Source: Oscillospiraceae bacterium
Lineage (GTDB): Bacteria; Bacillota; Clostridia; Oscillospirales; Ruminococcaceae
NCBI GenBank assembly: GCA_009784625.1
Contig: WRBI01000004.1
Span: forward strand, 1 to 64,000
Direction of reading: 5' to 3'
DNA: 64,000 nt
Part shown: piece after piece, positions 1-8,829 of the stretch
Numbering within the stretch: position 1 is the stretch's first letter
Layout: the number at the start of each line of letters is the position of its first letter
The notes under the pieces: generated by a model
Seen by the model: the letters and a program-made list of their open reading frames with translations, nothing else
What the model was told of the DNA's origin: nothing
Databases searched by the model: none
Position numbers and translations under genes: made by a program

Positions 1-345
1 TAAGGGGGATAAGGCACAGGGTGCCGCCCCCCTTAAGCGGCGTTTTGGTTACTTTGGGGCCGAGGCCAAAGTAACCCCGGGGTATGGGGCGGGTAGCGCC
101 CATTCCAATTCCATCGGAGATACCGATAAAAAGCCCTTAAAGCCCGAAAGGCAAGGAATCAAAGACACATTAAAACCCCACACGGCCAAAGTGAAGTACA
201 TCGGAGATACCGATAAAAACCTGTAAGCCCGAAAGGCAAGGACATCGGAGACACATCGAAGTCCTAAACGGTCGAAAACTAAAAACAGCGACGACACCTC
301 AGTGCCTTTTTAAATCATTAAAAACTAACAAAGATGTTCTAATTT
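1..345. repeat. Gene-poor start of window with hairpins and short direct repeats
   Basis: No convincing gene is visible. Positions 2-34 form an interrupted hairpin (AAGGGGG with CCCCCTT, GGCAC with GTGCC). Positions 47-57 and 66-76 are a perfect inverted repeat (GGTTACTTTGG/CCAAAGTAACC). CATCGGAGATACCGATAAAA occurs at 112-131 and 199-218, and its first nine bases recur at 243-251. AGCCCGAAAGGCAAGGA occurs at 141-157 and again from 226. An 82-codon minus-strand reading frame covers these repeats but looks like low-value translation of repeat DNA. Confidence 0.5.
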
Positions 346-386
346 AAAGCAATCCGGCACCTGCGTTCGAGGCGCCGGATTGCTTT
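346..386 (+). terminator. Perfect 13-bp inverted repeat, possible terminator
   Basis: AAAGCAATCCGGC (346-358) pairs perfectly with GCCGGATTGCTTT (374-386) around a 15-nt loop. The T run is short, so this could be a terminator for something upstream of the window or another structured site ahead of the BI-1 gene. Confidence 0.45.
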
Positions 387-424
387 ATCTAAAAATTACT
401 CTGGTATTTTTCGCGGCCATGTTA

Positions 425-430
425 TATAAT
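425..430 (+). promoter_or_regulatory. -10 box for the BI-1 family gene
   Basis: A perfect TATAAT lies 36 bp before the chosen ATG at 467. No good -35 hexamer stands at 17 bp, so only the -10 element is supported. The leader would be about 30 nt and carries the AAGGTG ribosome site. Confidence 0.4.
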
Positions 431-466
431 AGAAGTAGAAGACAATCCAAGAAAGGTGTGGATAAA

Positions 467-1291
467 ATGTTCGGAAACAAAAACAACCGCGGCGTTGAAG
501 ATGACCGCCAGCTGGGCCGCGGCTTTGAGGACGACCGTTTCTCTGACCGGGATCGCAATATTAATCGAAGCGCCGGCAATCGCGCCGCCGCTTACGGTGA
601 GGGTGGGGATATCGAGACGCGCAGTGCGGTCTATGTCGCGAAAGTGATGGGCTGGATGTGTGTCGGCCTGTTGACCACCGTTGTGGCCGCCATGGCAGTA
701 CTCAGCATCGAGTCGCTGTTCATGCTGGTCTTTGGTTCGGGTACTGCGGTTATCGTGATTGTCGTCGCGCAGTTTGCCTGTGTCATCGCGCTGAGCGCGG
801 CTATACAAAAGATGAGTGTTGGCGTGGCAACCGTTACTTTTATTGCCTACTCGGCCCTGACCGGGCTGACCATGTCGGTCTTTGTGCTGATCTATGAGTT
901 GAGCAGCTTGCTGCTCGCCTTTTCGGTCACTACCTTTATGTTTTTGAGCATGGCCGCGTACGGTTTCGCCACCAAGAAAGACTTGACTACTTTGGGCCGC
1001 CTGGCGTTCTTCGGCCTGATCGGGATTATTGTCGCCATGATCGCCAATTTCTTTTTAGGCAACTCAATGCTCGACCTTGGAATTACCATACTTGGCGTAC
1101 TGGTCTTTACCGGCCTGATTGCTTACGACACCCAGAATATCAAGGGCATCTACTACAACGCCATGGCCAGCGGTTATGACGAAGACAGCCCCGAAGTCCG
1201 AAAGCTGGCCATCTACGGTGCGCTCAAGCTCTATCTCGATTTTATCAACCTGTTCATCATGCTCCTTCGCCTGCTAGGCCGCAGGCGGTAA
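467..1291 (+). CDS. Bax inhibitor-1 (BI-1/YccA-like) family membrane protein
   Basis: The protein has 274 residues. A polar, Arg/Asp-rich N-terminal tail of about 55 residues is followed by seven hydrophobic segments. The C-terminal part has the family hallmark GLIAYDTQNIK before a last helix rich in Leu and Phe. BI-1 family proteins are integral membrane proteins linked to pH-sensitive calcium leak or to membrane-protease contacts; the bacterial role is poorly defined, so no specific function is claimed. The reading frame stays open upstream to a TTG at 380, but ATG 467 follows AAGGTG at good spacing and gives a normal family length. The gene is transcribed alone and ends at a strong terminator. 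Confidence 0.85.
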   Translation: MFGNKNNRGVEDDRQLGRGFEDDRFSDRDRNINRSAGNRAAAYGEGGDIETRSAVYVAKVMGWMCVGLLTTVVAAMAVLSIESLFMLVFGSGTAVIVIVVAQFACVIALSAAIQKMSVGVATVTFIAYSALTGLTMSVFVLIYELSSLLLAFSVTTFMFLSMAAYGFATKKDLTTLGRLAFFGLIGIIVAMIANFFLGNSMLDLGITILGVLVFTGLIAYDTQNIKGIYYNAMASGYDEDSPEVRKLAIYGALKLYLDFINLFIMLLRLLGRRR

Positions 1292-1308
1292 TCTCTGCCG
1301 ATAAACGA

Positions 1309-1340
1309 ACCCCCCGGCTCATACGAGCCGGGGGGTTTTT
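1309..1340 (+). terminator. Rho-independent terminator after the BI-1 gene
   Basis: ACCCCCCGGCTC, loop ATAC, then GAGCCGGGGGGT followed by a T run. It sits 18 bp after the stop codon. It may also serve ahpF, which ends at 1348 on the other strand. Confidence 0.85.
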
Positions 1341-1347
1341 ATGCCCG

Positions 1348-2880
1348 TCAATCGTTTCGGATTAAATAATCAAACGCGCCCAGCGCGGCGGTCGCGCCGC
1401 TGCCCATGGATATGATGATCTGCTTGTAGGCGCTGTCCGTGCAGTCGCCGGCCGCGAATACGCCGGGGAGGCTGGCCGCGCCGTGTTTGTCCACGATGAT
1501 TTCGCCGATCCTGGTTCGATCAACAACGCCATCCAGCCACTCGGTATTTGGCATCAGGCCGATCAGGATAAATACGCCCGCGATGTCGATTGTTGTATCT
1601 TGGCCGCTGTCGCGGTCGGCGTAGGTGATGCGCTCGACCTTGCCCGATCCGGCGATTTCTTTGGTCTGCGCGTTTGTGATGACGGTGACGTTGGGCAGTG
1701 AGTAAAGCCGATTTTGCAGGACGCTGTCCGCTTTGAGTTCGGGTAGAAATTCGATGACGGTCACATGTTTGGAGGTTCCGGCCAGGTCGATGGCCGCCTC
1801 AACACCTGAGTTCCCACCGCCGATTACCGCGACGTCCTTGCCGGCGAAGAGCGGGCCGTCGCAGTGGGGGCAATAGGCGATCCCCTTGTTTTTGAACGCC
1901 AATTCACCCGGAACCCCAATGCTTCGCCACCGCGCGCCTGTGGCCAGAACGATAGTCTTGGATTTTAGCACCGCGCCGCTGTTGAGGGTCAACTCGAGAA
2001 TCTCTTTCCTCTCGAGTTTGGACGCCCGCTGTGCCGGGATGATATCTACCGGATAGGCGCGCACATGCGCCTCAACCTCGGCCATAAACTTTGGGCCTTC
2101 GGTATATTTTTGGCCGATGATATTTTCTATGCCCAGGGTTTCAAGCACCTGGCCGCCGATCGACTCAGCCAGAAGGCCGGTGCGGATGCCTTTTCGGGCG
2201 GCGTAAATGGCCGCGGCCGCGCCGGCCGGCCCGCCGCCGACCACCAGCACATCGTATGGCTCTTTGTTGCCCAGTGCGGAAACATCAACCGACGCGCCCA
2301 GCTTGGCCATAATCTGCTCGATGGTCATCCGCCCGCCGCCGAACTCCTCGCCATTCAGATGCACGGCCGGGACAGACATGACCTGCTTGGCTTCAACTTC
2401 CGCTTTAAAGCCGCTGCCCTCGACCATGGTGTGGCTGATGTTTGGGTTAAGCACTGACATAATATTCAGCGCCTGCACAACCTCGGGACAGTTGTGGCAG
2501 CTCAAGCTGATGTAGCTGGTAAAGTCAAGGCGGATATCAAGTGCTTTAATCTGCTCAATCAGTTCATCTTCGATTTTGGGCCTGCGGCCGCTCACTTGCA
2601 GAAGCGCCATCACAAAGGATGTGAACTCGTGCCCAAGCGGCAGCCCGGCAAAAGCGATTCCGCTGACCGAATCGGCGCGGTCGACCGCAAAGCTTGGCGT
2701 TCTTTCCAGTGTCGCCGCCTCAACCGAAACCTTGTCGGAAAGCTCGGCGATCTCGCGCACAAACTCGAGCACTTTGGCCGACAAATCATCCGATCCGGCA
2801 GACACTTTTAGTACCACATTCTGTTCGATGTAATCCAAATATGGGATGAGCTGTGATTTTATCTCATGATCCAGTGCCAT
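1348..2880 (-). CDS. ahpF: Alkyl hydroperoxide reductase subunit F
   Basis: The 510-residue flavoenzyme passes electrons from NAD(P)H to the peroxiredoxin AhpC in the cytoplasm. Two tandem thioredoxin-like folds fill the first 200 residues, with the CHNC redox pair at C128/C131. Then come the FAD site VVGGGPAGAAAA, the redox-active CPHCDG near residue 336, and the NADPH site VIGGGNSGVEAA. The length matches the family. The frame is open 100 codons further upstream into ahpC, but ATG 2880 has GGGAGGTG just before it and gives the correct N-terminus. It is the third gene of a perR-ahpC-ahpF operon, 76 bp after ahpC. Confidence 0.96.
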   Translation of the reverse strand: MALDHEIKSQLIPYLDYIEQNVVLKVSAGSDDLSAKVLEFVREIAELSDKVSVEAATLERTPSFAVDRADSVSGIAFAGLPLGHEFTSFVMALLQVSGRRPKIEDELIEQIKALDIRLDFTSYISLSCHNCPEVVQALNIMSVLNPNISHTMVEGSGFKAEVEAKQVMSVPAVHLNGEEFGGGRMTIEQIMAKLGASVDVSALGNKEPYDVLVVGGGPAGAAAAIYAARKGIRTGLLAESIGGQVLETLGIENIIGQKYTEGPKFMAEVEAHVRAYPVDIIPAQRASKLERKEILELTLNSGAVLKSKTIVLATGARWRSIGVPGELAFKNKGIAYCPHCDGPLFAGKDVAVIGGGNSGVEAAIDLAGTSKHVTVIEFLPELKADSVLQNRLYSLPNVTVITNAQTKEIAGSGKVERITYADRDSGQDTTIDIAGVFILIGLMPNTEWLDGVVDRTRIGEIIVDKHGAASLPGVFAAGDCTDSAYKQIIISMGSGATAALGAFDYLIRND

Positions 2881-2956
2881 CTGGGCACCTCCCTGAGTGT
2901 ATGATGAGTAGTCAAATCCCCCCAAAAAGGGAACTTTGGGGGGATTGTGTGTGTCA

Positions 2957-3526
2957 TTAGATCTTGCCGACCAGGTCAAGGCTGGGCTTGAGTGTCTCGC
3001 CGCCTTCTTTCCACTTGGCCGGGCAGACTTCGCCGGGATTCTTGCGGACATATTGTGCGGCTTTGACTTTGGAGACCAGTGTGCTCGCGTCGCGGCCAAT
3101 GCCGCCCGCGTTGACTTCGGCCATCTGAACCACCCCGTCCGGGTCGATGATGAAAGTTCCGCGGTCAGCCAGCCCGGCGTCCTCAATCAAGACGTCGAAC
3201 AGCCGGGACACTTTGTGAGAGGGGTCGCCGATCATGATATACTCGACTTTGCCGATGGCTTCAGAATGATCATGCCAGGCCTTATGGGTGAAGTGGGTGT
3301 CGGTGGATACCGCGTAAACTTGGACACCAAGGGATTTCAGAGCCGCATATTGGTTTTGCAGGTCTTCAAGCTCAGTGGGGCAGACGAAAGTAAAGTCGGC
3401 CGGGTAAAAGCAGACAATGCTCCACTTGCCCACAAAGTCCTTTTCCGAAGAAACTTTGATAAACCCTTTGCCTTGTTGGAATGCGTCCGCTTCAAACGCC
3501 TCGATTTTTTTACCGATCATGCTCAT
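2957..3526 (-). CDS. ahpC: Alkyl hydroperoxide reductase subunit C (2-Cys peroxiredoxin)
   Basis: The 189-residue peroxiredoxin reduces hydrogen peroxide and organic peroxides. The peroxidatic cysteine is C49 in FTFVCPTEL and the resolving cysteine is about C168 in GEVCPAKW, so it is a typical AhpC-class enzyme recycled by AhpF. The start has AAAGGAG eight bases upstream. It lies between perR and ahpF on the same strand with short gaps (35 and 76 bp), so the three genes are probably co-transcribed and derepressed together by peroxide. Confidence 0.97.
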   Translation of the reverse strand: MSMIGKKIEAFEADAFQQGKGFIKVSSEKDFVGKWSIVCFYPADFTFVCPTELEDLQNQYAALKSLGVQVYAVSTDTHFTHKAWHDHSEAIGKVEYIMIGDPSHKVSRLFDVLIEDAGLADRGTFIIDPDGVVQMAEVNAGGIGRDASTLVSKVKAAQYVRKNPGEVCPAKWKEGGETLKPSLDLVGKI

Positions 3527-3561
3527 GATGTTTCTCCTTTTAATGTTAATATTTTGTGCCG

Positions 3562-3954
3562 CTAACCGGCTTTTAAACAGTTTGGGCAGATTCCGTAAAC
3601 CGTGCAGTCAATCCGGTCAATCTGACAGCCGCCCATCTGATCGATGGGAACGACCATGGCGAGCTTGTCGGGCGAAACCTGAATGTCGCTGACATCCCCA
3701 CACCCGCGACATACAAAGTGCCCGTGGGGTGTGGTCTGGCCATCGAACCGCTCTTGCCCGCTTACTGTACCCACCGATTGGATGACGCCTTCCTCTTTAA
3801 AAAGCAAAAGGTTGCGGTAAACGGTGGCCAGGCTCAAGTCGGGATACTCGCCCCGCAAATCCTGAAAGACCCGGTCAGCCGAGGGATGGGCGGTGGTTGC
3901 GCGCAGGTTCTGCAAAATCGCCTCCCGCTTGCGGCTGTGTTTTCGCGTTTTCAT
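3562..3954 (-). CDS. perR: Fur-family peroxide-responsive repressor, PerR-like
   Basis: This 130-residue protein has a winged-helix N-terminal half with the family's STVYRNL-type recognition region ([11 protein letters not shown]). The C-terminal metal-binding half has [12 protein letters not shown] and a terminal CPNC, giving the two CxxC pairs of the structural zinc site. Fur, Zur and PerR are hard to separate by sequence alone. The PerR call rests on the downstream ahpC-ahpF genes and on the AT-rich palindrome directly upstream. As first gene of the operon it probably represses itself. Confidence 0.85.
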   Translation of the reverse strand: MKTRKHSRKREAILQNLRATTAHPSADRVFQDLRGEYPDLSLATVYRNLLLFKEEGVIQSVGTVSGQERFDGQTTPHGHFVCRGCGDVSDIQVSPDKLAMVVPIDQMGGCQIDRIDCTVYGICPNCLKAG

Positions 3955-3973
3955 ATCTGTATTCTCGCTTTAA

Positions 3974-3995
3974 AATAATAATAATTATTGTTATT
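3974..3995. promoter_or_regulatory. Candidate PerR box upstream of perR-ahpCF
   Basis: A near-palindrome of A and T, AATAATAATAA over TTATTGTTATT (one mismatched pair), starts 20 bp upstream of the perR ATG. Known Per and Fur boxes are AT-rich palindromes of ATAAT type, and the position fits an autoregulatory operator. The assignment is by resemblance and place. Confidence 0.55.
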
Positions 3996-4098
3996 GATAT
4001 TAATTTACCATAAGCGATAATTGTTGTCAATAGGTTTTTGAAATTTTTTTGGAAATATCAAACCGCTGGTTACCCTAGTGGTTTGATTGTAAAATATC

Positions 4099-4127
4099 TT
4101 GCAACAATCGCAAAAATCGTATATGAT
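4099..4127 (+). promoter_or_regulatory. Promoter of the ABC-F gene, possibly giving a leaderless mRNA
   Basis: TTGCAA (4099-4104), 17-bp spacer, TATGAT (4122-4127). Transcription would start near 4134, one base before the best ATG at 4135. Confidence 0.6.
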
Positions 4128-4134
4128 AAGAAGC

Positions 4135-6054
4135 ATGATAGTTTCACTCGAAAACATTAGCCTAAGCTTTGACAACAAAACATTCATCCTGTCGGATGTG
4201 AGCGCCAAGATTGACGAGGGCGGCCGGGTCGGCCTGATCGGCCCGAACGGCGCGGGCAAGACCACTCTGCTCGGTGTGCTCTGCGGCGAGATCGAGGCCG
4301 ACAGCGGCGCGGTCAGCCGCGCGAATTCCAAAAGCATCGGGATTCTGCGCCAGGACGGCGGGCTTTGCGGGGACGGCTCGATCCAATCAGAGATGGAGCG
4401 CGTGTTCGCGCACCTCTTTGAAACGGAAAACAATATGCGCCGGATGGAGCGGGAAATCGCGGCCACCCCGCCGGATGATCCCCGCTACACAGCGCTTGAG
4501 GGCCGCTACCACGCGCTTCAGGTTGCCTTTGAGGCGGGCGAGGGTTACCAGATCGGGGTCAAGATCGCGACTGTCCTGAACGGGATGGGCTTCGGTGAAG
4601 TCGACCGGGCCACCCCGGTCAGTGTGCTCAGCGGGGGCGAGCGCACCCGGCTGGCCATCTGTAAGCTTCTGCTTGAGCGCCCGGATTTGCTGATCCTCGA
4701 CGAGCCGACCAACCATCTGGACTTCAAAACCCTGCTCTGGCTGGAAGATTATCTGGCCGGGTACAGGGGTGCGCTGCTGATCGTATCGCACGACCGGTAT
4801 TTTCTCGACCGGCTGACCGCCATCATCTGGGAGCTTGACCAAAGTGAATTGACCGCCTACACCGGCAACTACACCGCCTACCTCCGGCAAAAAGAAGAGC
4901 GAGAAGAAACCCAGCGCAAGATCTACCAGGCCGACCTGCGCGAAATCGCCGAGATGAAAGACTTTGTCGCCCGCAATATGGCAAGGGCCTCCACCACCGC
5001 GCGCGCGAAATCCCGCCAGAAGGCCCTCGAAAAATTAGAGAGCACGCTTGAGAAGCCCAAACCCGCGCCCAAGCCGCCCATCATCCGCTTTCAAAAATCC
5101 CGCGACCCGGTGAGCGACCTTTTGCTGATCGAGGATTTGTCCCTGTCCGTTGGGGAGGGCGAGAGCGCAAAACAGCTGGTTACCGGGCTCAACCTTGAAG
5201 TCAAGCGGGGAGAAAAGCTCGCGCTGATCGGCGACAACGGGGTGGGCAAGACCTCCCTGCTCAAAGCGCTGATCGGCAAACTGCCCCACGGCGGTCGGAT
5301 TGAGTGGGGCCGAAACTGCGATATTTGCTACTTCAATCAGGGCGAAGACGGCTTTGACGAGCGCAAGACCGCGCTGGACGAGCTTTGGGACGATTACCCC
5401 CGCGAGTACGAACAGACGGTGCGGGCAGTCCTTGGCCGGGTAGGGCTGAGCCGCGAAAACGCGTTTAAGCCGATTTGTGTACTCAGCGGCGGAGAGCGGG
5501 CCCGGCTAAAATTCGCGAAGCTGATGCTCTCACGCGGGAATGTACTCATTTTGGACGAGCCGACCAACCACCTCGACCTCGGCTCAAAAGAGTCGATCGA
5601 CAAGGCGCTGGCCGAATACGACGGCAGCCTGCTGGTTGTCTCGCACGACCGCTATCTGCTCAATAAATTCCCGGACAAGATTTTGGAGATGTACCCGGAC
5701 GGGCTGAGAATCTACATCGGTAAGTACGATCAATATCTGGCGCAAAAACAGGCCGAAAGTTTGACTGAGCCGCCGCCTGAAAAAAGGCCGGAGAAAAAAA
5801 CCGAGCCGGGTACAGGCGGCTACCGAACCAAAAAGCAGCGAAGCGAAGAGGTTGCCCACAAACAAAAGATACAGGCACTGGAGACAAAGATCACAGCGCT
5901 CGAAGCCGAGATATCCGCGCTTGAGCAAGAGCTGAGCGACCCCGAGACCGCCGCCGACTACCTGCTGGTACAAGAAAAGTGTGAGACACTGGACATCCGC
6001 CGGCAGGAGCTGAGCGCGTGCCTGGAAGAGTGGAGCGGGCTTGAGTCGGTCTGA
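4135..6054 (+). CDS. ABC-F family ATPase (Uup/YdiF-like translation factor)
   Basis: The 639-residue soluble protein has two ABC ATPase domains and no membrane segment. The first domain has GPNGAGKTT (residues 36-44), LSGGERTRLA and LILDEPTNHLD. The second has GDNGVGKTS, LSGGERARLK and LILDEPTNHLDL. A charged linker of the ABC-F type joins them, and the C-terminal 60 residues form a heptad-rich coiled coil (ALETKITALEAEISALEQEL), as in Uup-like members. ABC-F proteins bind the ribosomal E site and relieve stalled translation. The ATG at 4135 starts directly at the conserved domain; TTG 4099 is part of the promoter. No Shine-Dalgarno of normal spacing is seen. The stop codon overlaps the next promoter. 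Confidence 0.88.
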   Translation: MIVSLENISLSFDNKTFILSDVSAKIDEGGRVGLIGPNGAGKTTLLGVLCGEIEADSGAVSRANSKSIGILRQDGGLCGDGSIQSEMERVFAHLFETENNMRRMEREIAATPPDDPRYTALEGRYHALQVAFEAGEGYQIGVKIATVLNGMGFGEVDRATPVSVLSGGERTRLAICKLLLERPDLLILDEPTNHLDFKTLLWLEDYLAGYRGALLIVSHDRYFLDRLTAIIWELDQSELTAYTGNYTAYLRQKEEREETQRKIYQADLREIAEMKDFVARNMARASTTARAKSRQKALEKLESTLEKPKPAPKPPIIRFQKSRDPVSDLLLIEDLSLSVGEGESAKQLVTGLNLEVKRGEKLALIGDNGVGKTSLLKALIGKLPHGGRIEWGRNCDICYFNQGEDGFDERKTALDELWDDYPREYEQTVRAVLGRVGLSRENAFKPICVLSGGERARLKFAKLMLSRGNVLILDEPTNHLDLGSKESIDKALAEYDGSLLVVSHDRYLLNKFPDKILEMYPDGLRIYIGKYDQYLAQKQAESLTEPPPEKRPEKKTEPGTGGYRTKKQRSEEVAHKQKIQALETKITALEAEISALEQELSDPETAADYLLVQEKCETLDIRRQELSACLEEWSGLESV

Positions 6055-6069
6055 CAAACGTGGTATAAT
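6041..6069 (+). promoter_or_regulatory. Promoter for the gdpP-rplI-dnaB-tilS-hpt-ftsH run
   Basis: TTGAGT (6041-6046), 17-bp spacer, perfect TATAAT (6064-6069). The -35 box lies inside the end of the ABC-F gene. The leader to ATG 6216 is about 140 nt and contains a dispersed repeat. Confidence 0.65.
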
Positions 6070-6078
6070 GGCAATGTA

Positions 6079-6174
6079 CAATTGACAATTGTCAGTGAAT
6101 GTATCGCTTGCGATGAGCTTTGAATATTATTCGCGCAGCGGATTCCAAAATTGTCCATTGTCAACTGTCAACTG
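6079..6174. repeat. Dispersed intergenic repeat, TTGACA-rich family, copy 1
   Basis: The left edge ACAATTGACAATTGTCAG and the right edge TTGTCCATTGTCAACTGTCAAC are inverted and built from tandem TTGACA-like units. The middle has mini-hairpins such as ATCGCTTGCGAT. Copies are also found near 8716-8822 and 63508-63585. It lies in the gdpP leader. Confidence 0.65.
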
Positions 6175-6215
6175 AATCCATCCGGCGCAGCCGCGCCCCG
6201 ACATGGAGCTGAAGT

Positions 6216-8249
6216 ATGCAACAGAAATTCAAACTGTTCACACCCATAGTGATTATCTTGATGGCGCTGGTCGCCCTGCTTTGCGCTGTCATCTATTTTT
6301 ATGATATACAGATGTTTTATCTGGCCAGCGCGGCTTCGCTGGTGGTTTTTGCTGCGGCGCTGATCATGCTGCGCTCACTCAGCGCGCGTACCCGCGTTTT
6401 GCTCGGTGAGATTGCGCTGGGCATCCAGCAGTCGATGGAGGGCGTCTACTCCGAACTGCCCACCCCTGTTTTAACCGTTTATGGAGATGGCGAAATTGTC
6501 TGGTATAATCAAATCTGCGCCGCGCGGGTCTTTGACGGGCGGGATATGCGCGGCGAGGACGCGCGCGAGATTTTTCCGGGGGTTGACCTGACCGTTACCT
6601 CCCCGCCCGAAGGGTATAACGTCGAGTACGGCGGCAGAAAATACACCGCATTTGCGGTGGCTACTGTCCTGGGCGAAGCCCCCGCGCTCATTATTTACAT
6701 GATCGATGACAGCCGGCTCAAGCACTTTGCCCGGGAATACCACGAGACCCGGCCCAGCATTGCGCTGATGGCGGTCGACAACTACGAGGCGCTGATTCAA
6801 GACTACAAGGACAGCGAGCGGGCTCAGTTAATGACTGAGGTTGAACAGACAATCGAGAAATACATGTCCGAGAACCACGGCTTTGTCACCAAGCTTTCGC
6901 GGGATAAATACATCGCATTTATCGAAACCCGCGGGGTGCGGGCCATTGTTGCGGACAAGTTCGGCCTGCTCGACAAAGTGCGCGGGCTGGCTGTCGGTTC
7001 GCGAATGCCGCCCACGTTGAGCATTGGTATGGCCGGGGACAGCGAAAGCCTGTTCCAAGCTGATTTAGCCGCCCGCCAAGCCATGGACATGTGTCTTGGC
7101 CGAGGCGGGGACCAAGCCACTGTCAAGACCCCGGTCGGTTACGATTTTTACGGCGGGATGAGCAAAGCAATCGAAAAGCGGACAAAGGTCAAGACCCGCA
7201 TCATTGCGGGTGCGCTGGGGGAACTGATCGAATCGAGCGCCAATGTCTTGATTATGGGCCACCGGTTCGCCGACTTGGACTGTCTGGGCGCGGCGCTGGG
7301 AATGCTAAAAGCGGTGCGCAGTATGGGCAAACAGGCACACGTCTGCATTGACCGCGAACGAAATTTGGTCATGCCGCTTCTTGACCGGCTGCTGGCCGGC
7401 GAATACCGGTCGGACGACTTCTTATCCCCTGAGGCGGCCCAGGTGCTGGTCGGCCCGCAAACACTTTTGGTTGTGGTCGACACCCACCTGCCCCATGTGC
7501 TTGAATCAGAGCCGCTTTACAAATCTATCCGCAATGTTGTGGTCATCGACCATCACCGAAAGATGGTCGGGCATATCGAGAACGCGGCCATCTTTTACCA
7601 CGAACCATACGCATCCTCTACCTCAGAGATGGTGGCCGAGATCATCCAGTACCTGCCGATTTCGCCCAGCATCAGCAAGCTGGACGCCGAAGCGTTGATG
7701 GCCGGGATCATGCTGGATACCAAAAACTTCATGATGCGTACCGGTGTGCGCACATTTGAGGCGGCGGCCTGGCTGCGGCGGCAGGGCGCGGATACCGTGG
7801 AAGTCCGCAAACTGTTCGCGTCATCTATGGAAGCCTACCGCCAGCGGGCCAGCTTTATCGCCGGGGCTGAGATTTACTGCGGCTGTGCGATTGCCGCAAG
7901 CTCGCAGGCCTTTGACGACATCAAGATTGTTGCTCCCCAGGCGGCGGATGAGCTGATTAACATCAGCGGGGTGGATGCGTCTTTTGTCATCTATCCTTAT
8001 GGCGGGACGATCAATGTCTCCGGCCGCTCGATGGGTACCATCAACGTCCAGCTGATCATGGAAAAACTGGGCGGCGGCGGCCACCAGACAATGGCGGCGG
8101 CCCAGTTCCCCGAAAGCGAATACGACACCGAGGCTGTCCGCGGAAAACTGGTCGAAGCAATTGATCGGTACAACGCCGACACAAGCCGCCCTGAACCAAA
8201 GACCGAACCCGCCGAGCAAAAAGAAACCGAAGACACGCAAGCAAATTAA
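6216..8249 (+). CDS. gdpP: Cyclic-di-AMP phosphodiesterase GdpP/YybT
   Basis: The 677-residue membrane enzyme hydrolyses the second messenger c-di-AMP. Two N-terminal membrane helices (about 8-52) are followed by a PAS-like domain (80-160), a degenerate GGDEF domain (170-300) and a DHH/DHHA1 phosphodiesterase module. Metal ligands are visible as H349, D353 and D355 (HRFADLD), D422 (DTH) and D445-H446-H447, with GGGGHQTMAA near residue 620. Length and order match the family. ATG 6216 follows GGAGCTGAAG. The neighbours rplI and dnaB are in the order usual for Bacillota. Confidence 0.95.
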   Translation: MQQKFKLFTPIVIILMALVALLCAVIYFYDIQMFYLASAASLVVFAAALIMLRSLSARTRVLLGEIALGIQQSMEGVYSELPTPVLTVYGDGEIVWYNQICAARVFDGRDMRGEDAREIFPGVDLTVTSPPEGYNVEYGGRKYTAFAVATVLGEAPALIIYMIDDSRLKHFAREYHETRPSIALMAVDNYEALIQDYKDSERAQLMTEVEQTIEKYMSENHGFVTKLSRDKYIAFIETRGVRAIVADKFGLLDKVRGLAVGSRMPPTLSIGMAGDSESLFQADLAARQAMDMCLGRGGDQATVKTPVGYDFYGGMSKAIEKRTKVKTRIIAGALGELIESSANVLIMGHRFADLDCLGAALGMLKAVRSMGKQAHVCIDRERNLVMPLLDRLLAGEYRSDDFLSPEAAQVLVGPQTLLVVVDTHLPHVLESEPLYKSIRNVVVIDHHRKMVGHIENAAIFYHEPYASSTSEMVAEIIQYLPISPSISKLDAEALMAGIMLDTKNFMMRTGVRTFEAAAWLRRQGADTVEVRKLFASSMEAYRQRASFIAGAEIYCGCAIAASSQAFDDIKIVAPQAADELINISGVDASFVIYPYGGTINVSGRSMGTINVQLIMEKLGGGGHQTMAAAQFPESEYDTEAVRGKLVEAIDRYNADTSRPEPKTEPAEQKETEDTQAN

Positions 8250-8270
8250 ATAGCAGAGAGGGAGATATAC

Positions 8271-8714
8271 ATGCAAGTAATCTTGCAGGAAGACGTACAG
8301 GGCAGCGGCAAAAAGGGCCAGCTTGTCAAAGTAAGCGACGGTTACGCCAAGAACTTTCTGATCAAGAAAGGGCTGGCAATCGCGGCGACACCCGCCGCCC
8401 TAAACGAATACAAATCCAAAGAGGCCGCGAAGGCGAACAAAGAGGCCGCCGAGCGGGCAGCCGCCCAGCAGACCGCCAAGTCAATGGAGGGCAAGACAGT
8501 CAAAATGTCGGCGAAAGCGGGTGAGAGCGGAAAATTATTCGGCTCGATCACGTCCAAAGAAGTGGCCGGCGAAATCGGGGCGCAGCTGGGCGTAGAAGTC
8601 GACAAGCGCAAAGTCAGCCTGGAAACCGACATCAAATCCCACGGCACTTATACGGTCGAGGTCAAGCTTTACCCGAACGTGTCGGCCAAAGTTTTCGTGA
8701 CGGTGACGGAATAG
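8271..8714 (+). CDS. rplI: 50S ribosomal protein L9
   Basis: The 147-residue protein has the L9 signature start [16 protein letters not shown] and the [13 protein letters not shown] rRNA-binding segment. A long charged central helix (residues 40-75) leads to the C-terminal domain, which has [13 protein letters not shown]9 binds domain V of 23S rRNA near the L1 stalk. GAGAGGGAG precedes the ATG. The gene is 21 bp after gdpP, so the two are almost surely co-transcribed. Confidence 0.97.
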   Translation: MQVILQEDVQGSGKKGQLVKVSDGYAKNFLIKKGLAIAATPAALNEYKSKEAAKANKEAAERAAAQQTAKSMEGKTVKMSAKAGESGKLFGSITSKEVAGEIGAQLGVEVDKRKVSLETDIKSHGTYTVEVKLYPNVSAKVFVTVTE

Positions 8715-8715
8715 C

Positions 8716-8822
8716 TGACAATTGACAGTTGAAAGTTACTGAGTCCGCGCAGCGGACATTATCTAAAATTATCGCGTCAGCGATACCATAACTGTCAACT
8801 GTACACTGTCAACTGTCAACTG
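8716..8822. repeat. Dispersed intergenic repeat, TTGACA-rich family, copy 2
   Basis: It begins CTGACAATTGACAGTTGAAAG and ends with three tandem CTGTCAA-type units. Inside are hairpins TCCGC-GCA-GCGGA and ATCGC-GTCA-GCGAT. It fills the rplI-dnaB gap and stops at the bases that form the dnaB ribosome site. Confidence 0.7.
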
Positions 8823-8829
8823 ATAGGGA

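Noticed and set aside
112..251. CRISPR array from the repeated CATCGGAGATACCGATAAAA
   Set aside because: There are only two full copies and one partial copy, with uneven spacing and no cas genes.
49..297. An 82-codon minus-strand reading frame at the window start
   Set aside because: It is built on repeats and hairpins, with no ribosome site and no recognisable protein pattern.
1348..3186. A 612-residue ahpF starting inside ahpC
   Set aside because: The first 100 codons overlap ahpC and have no AhpF-like sequence, while ATG 2880 has a strong ribosome site and gives the family length.
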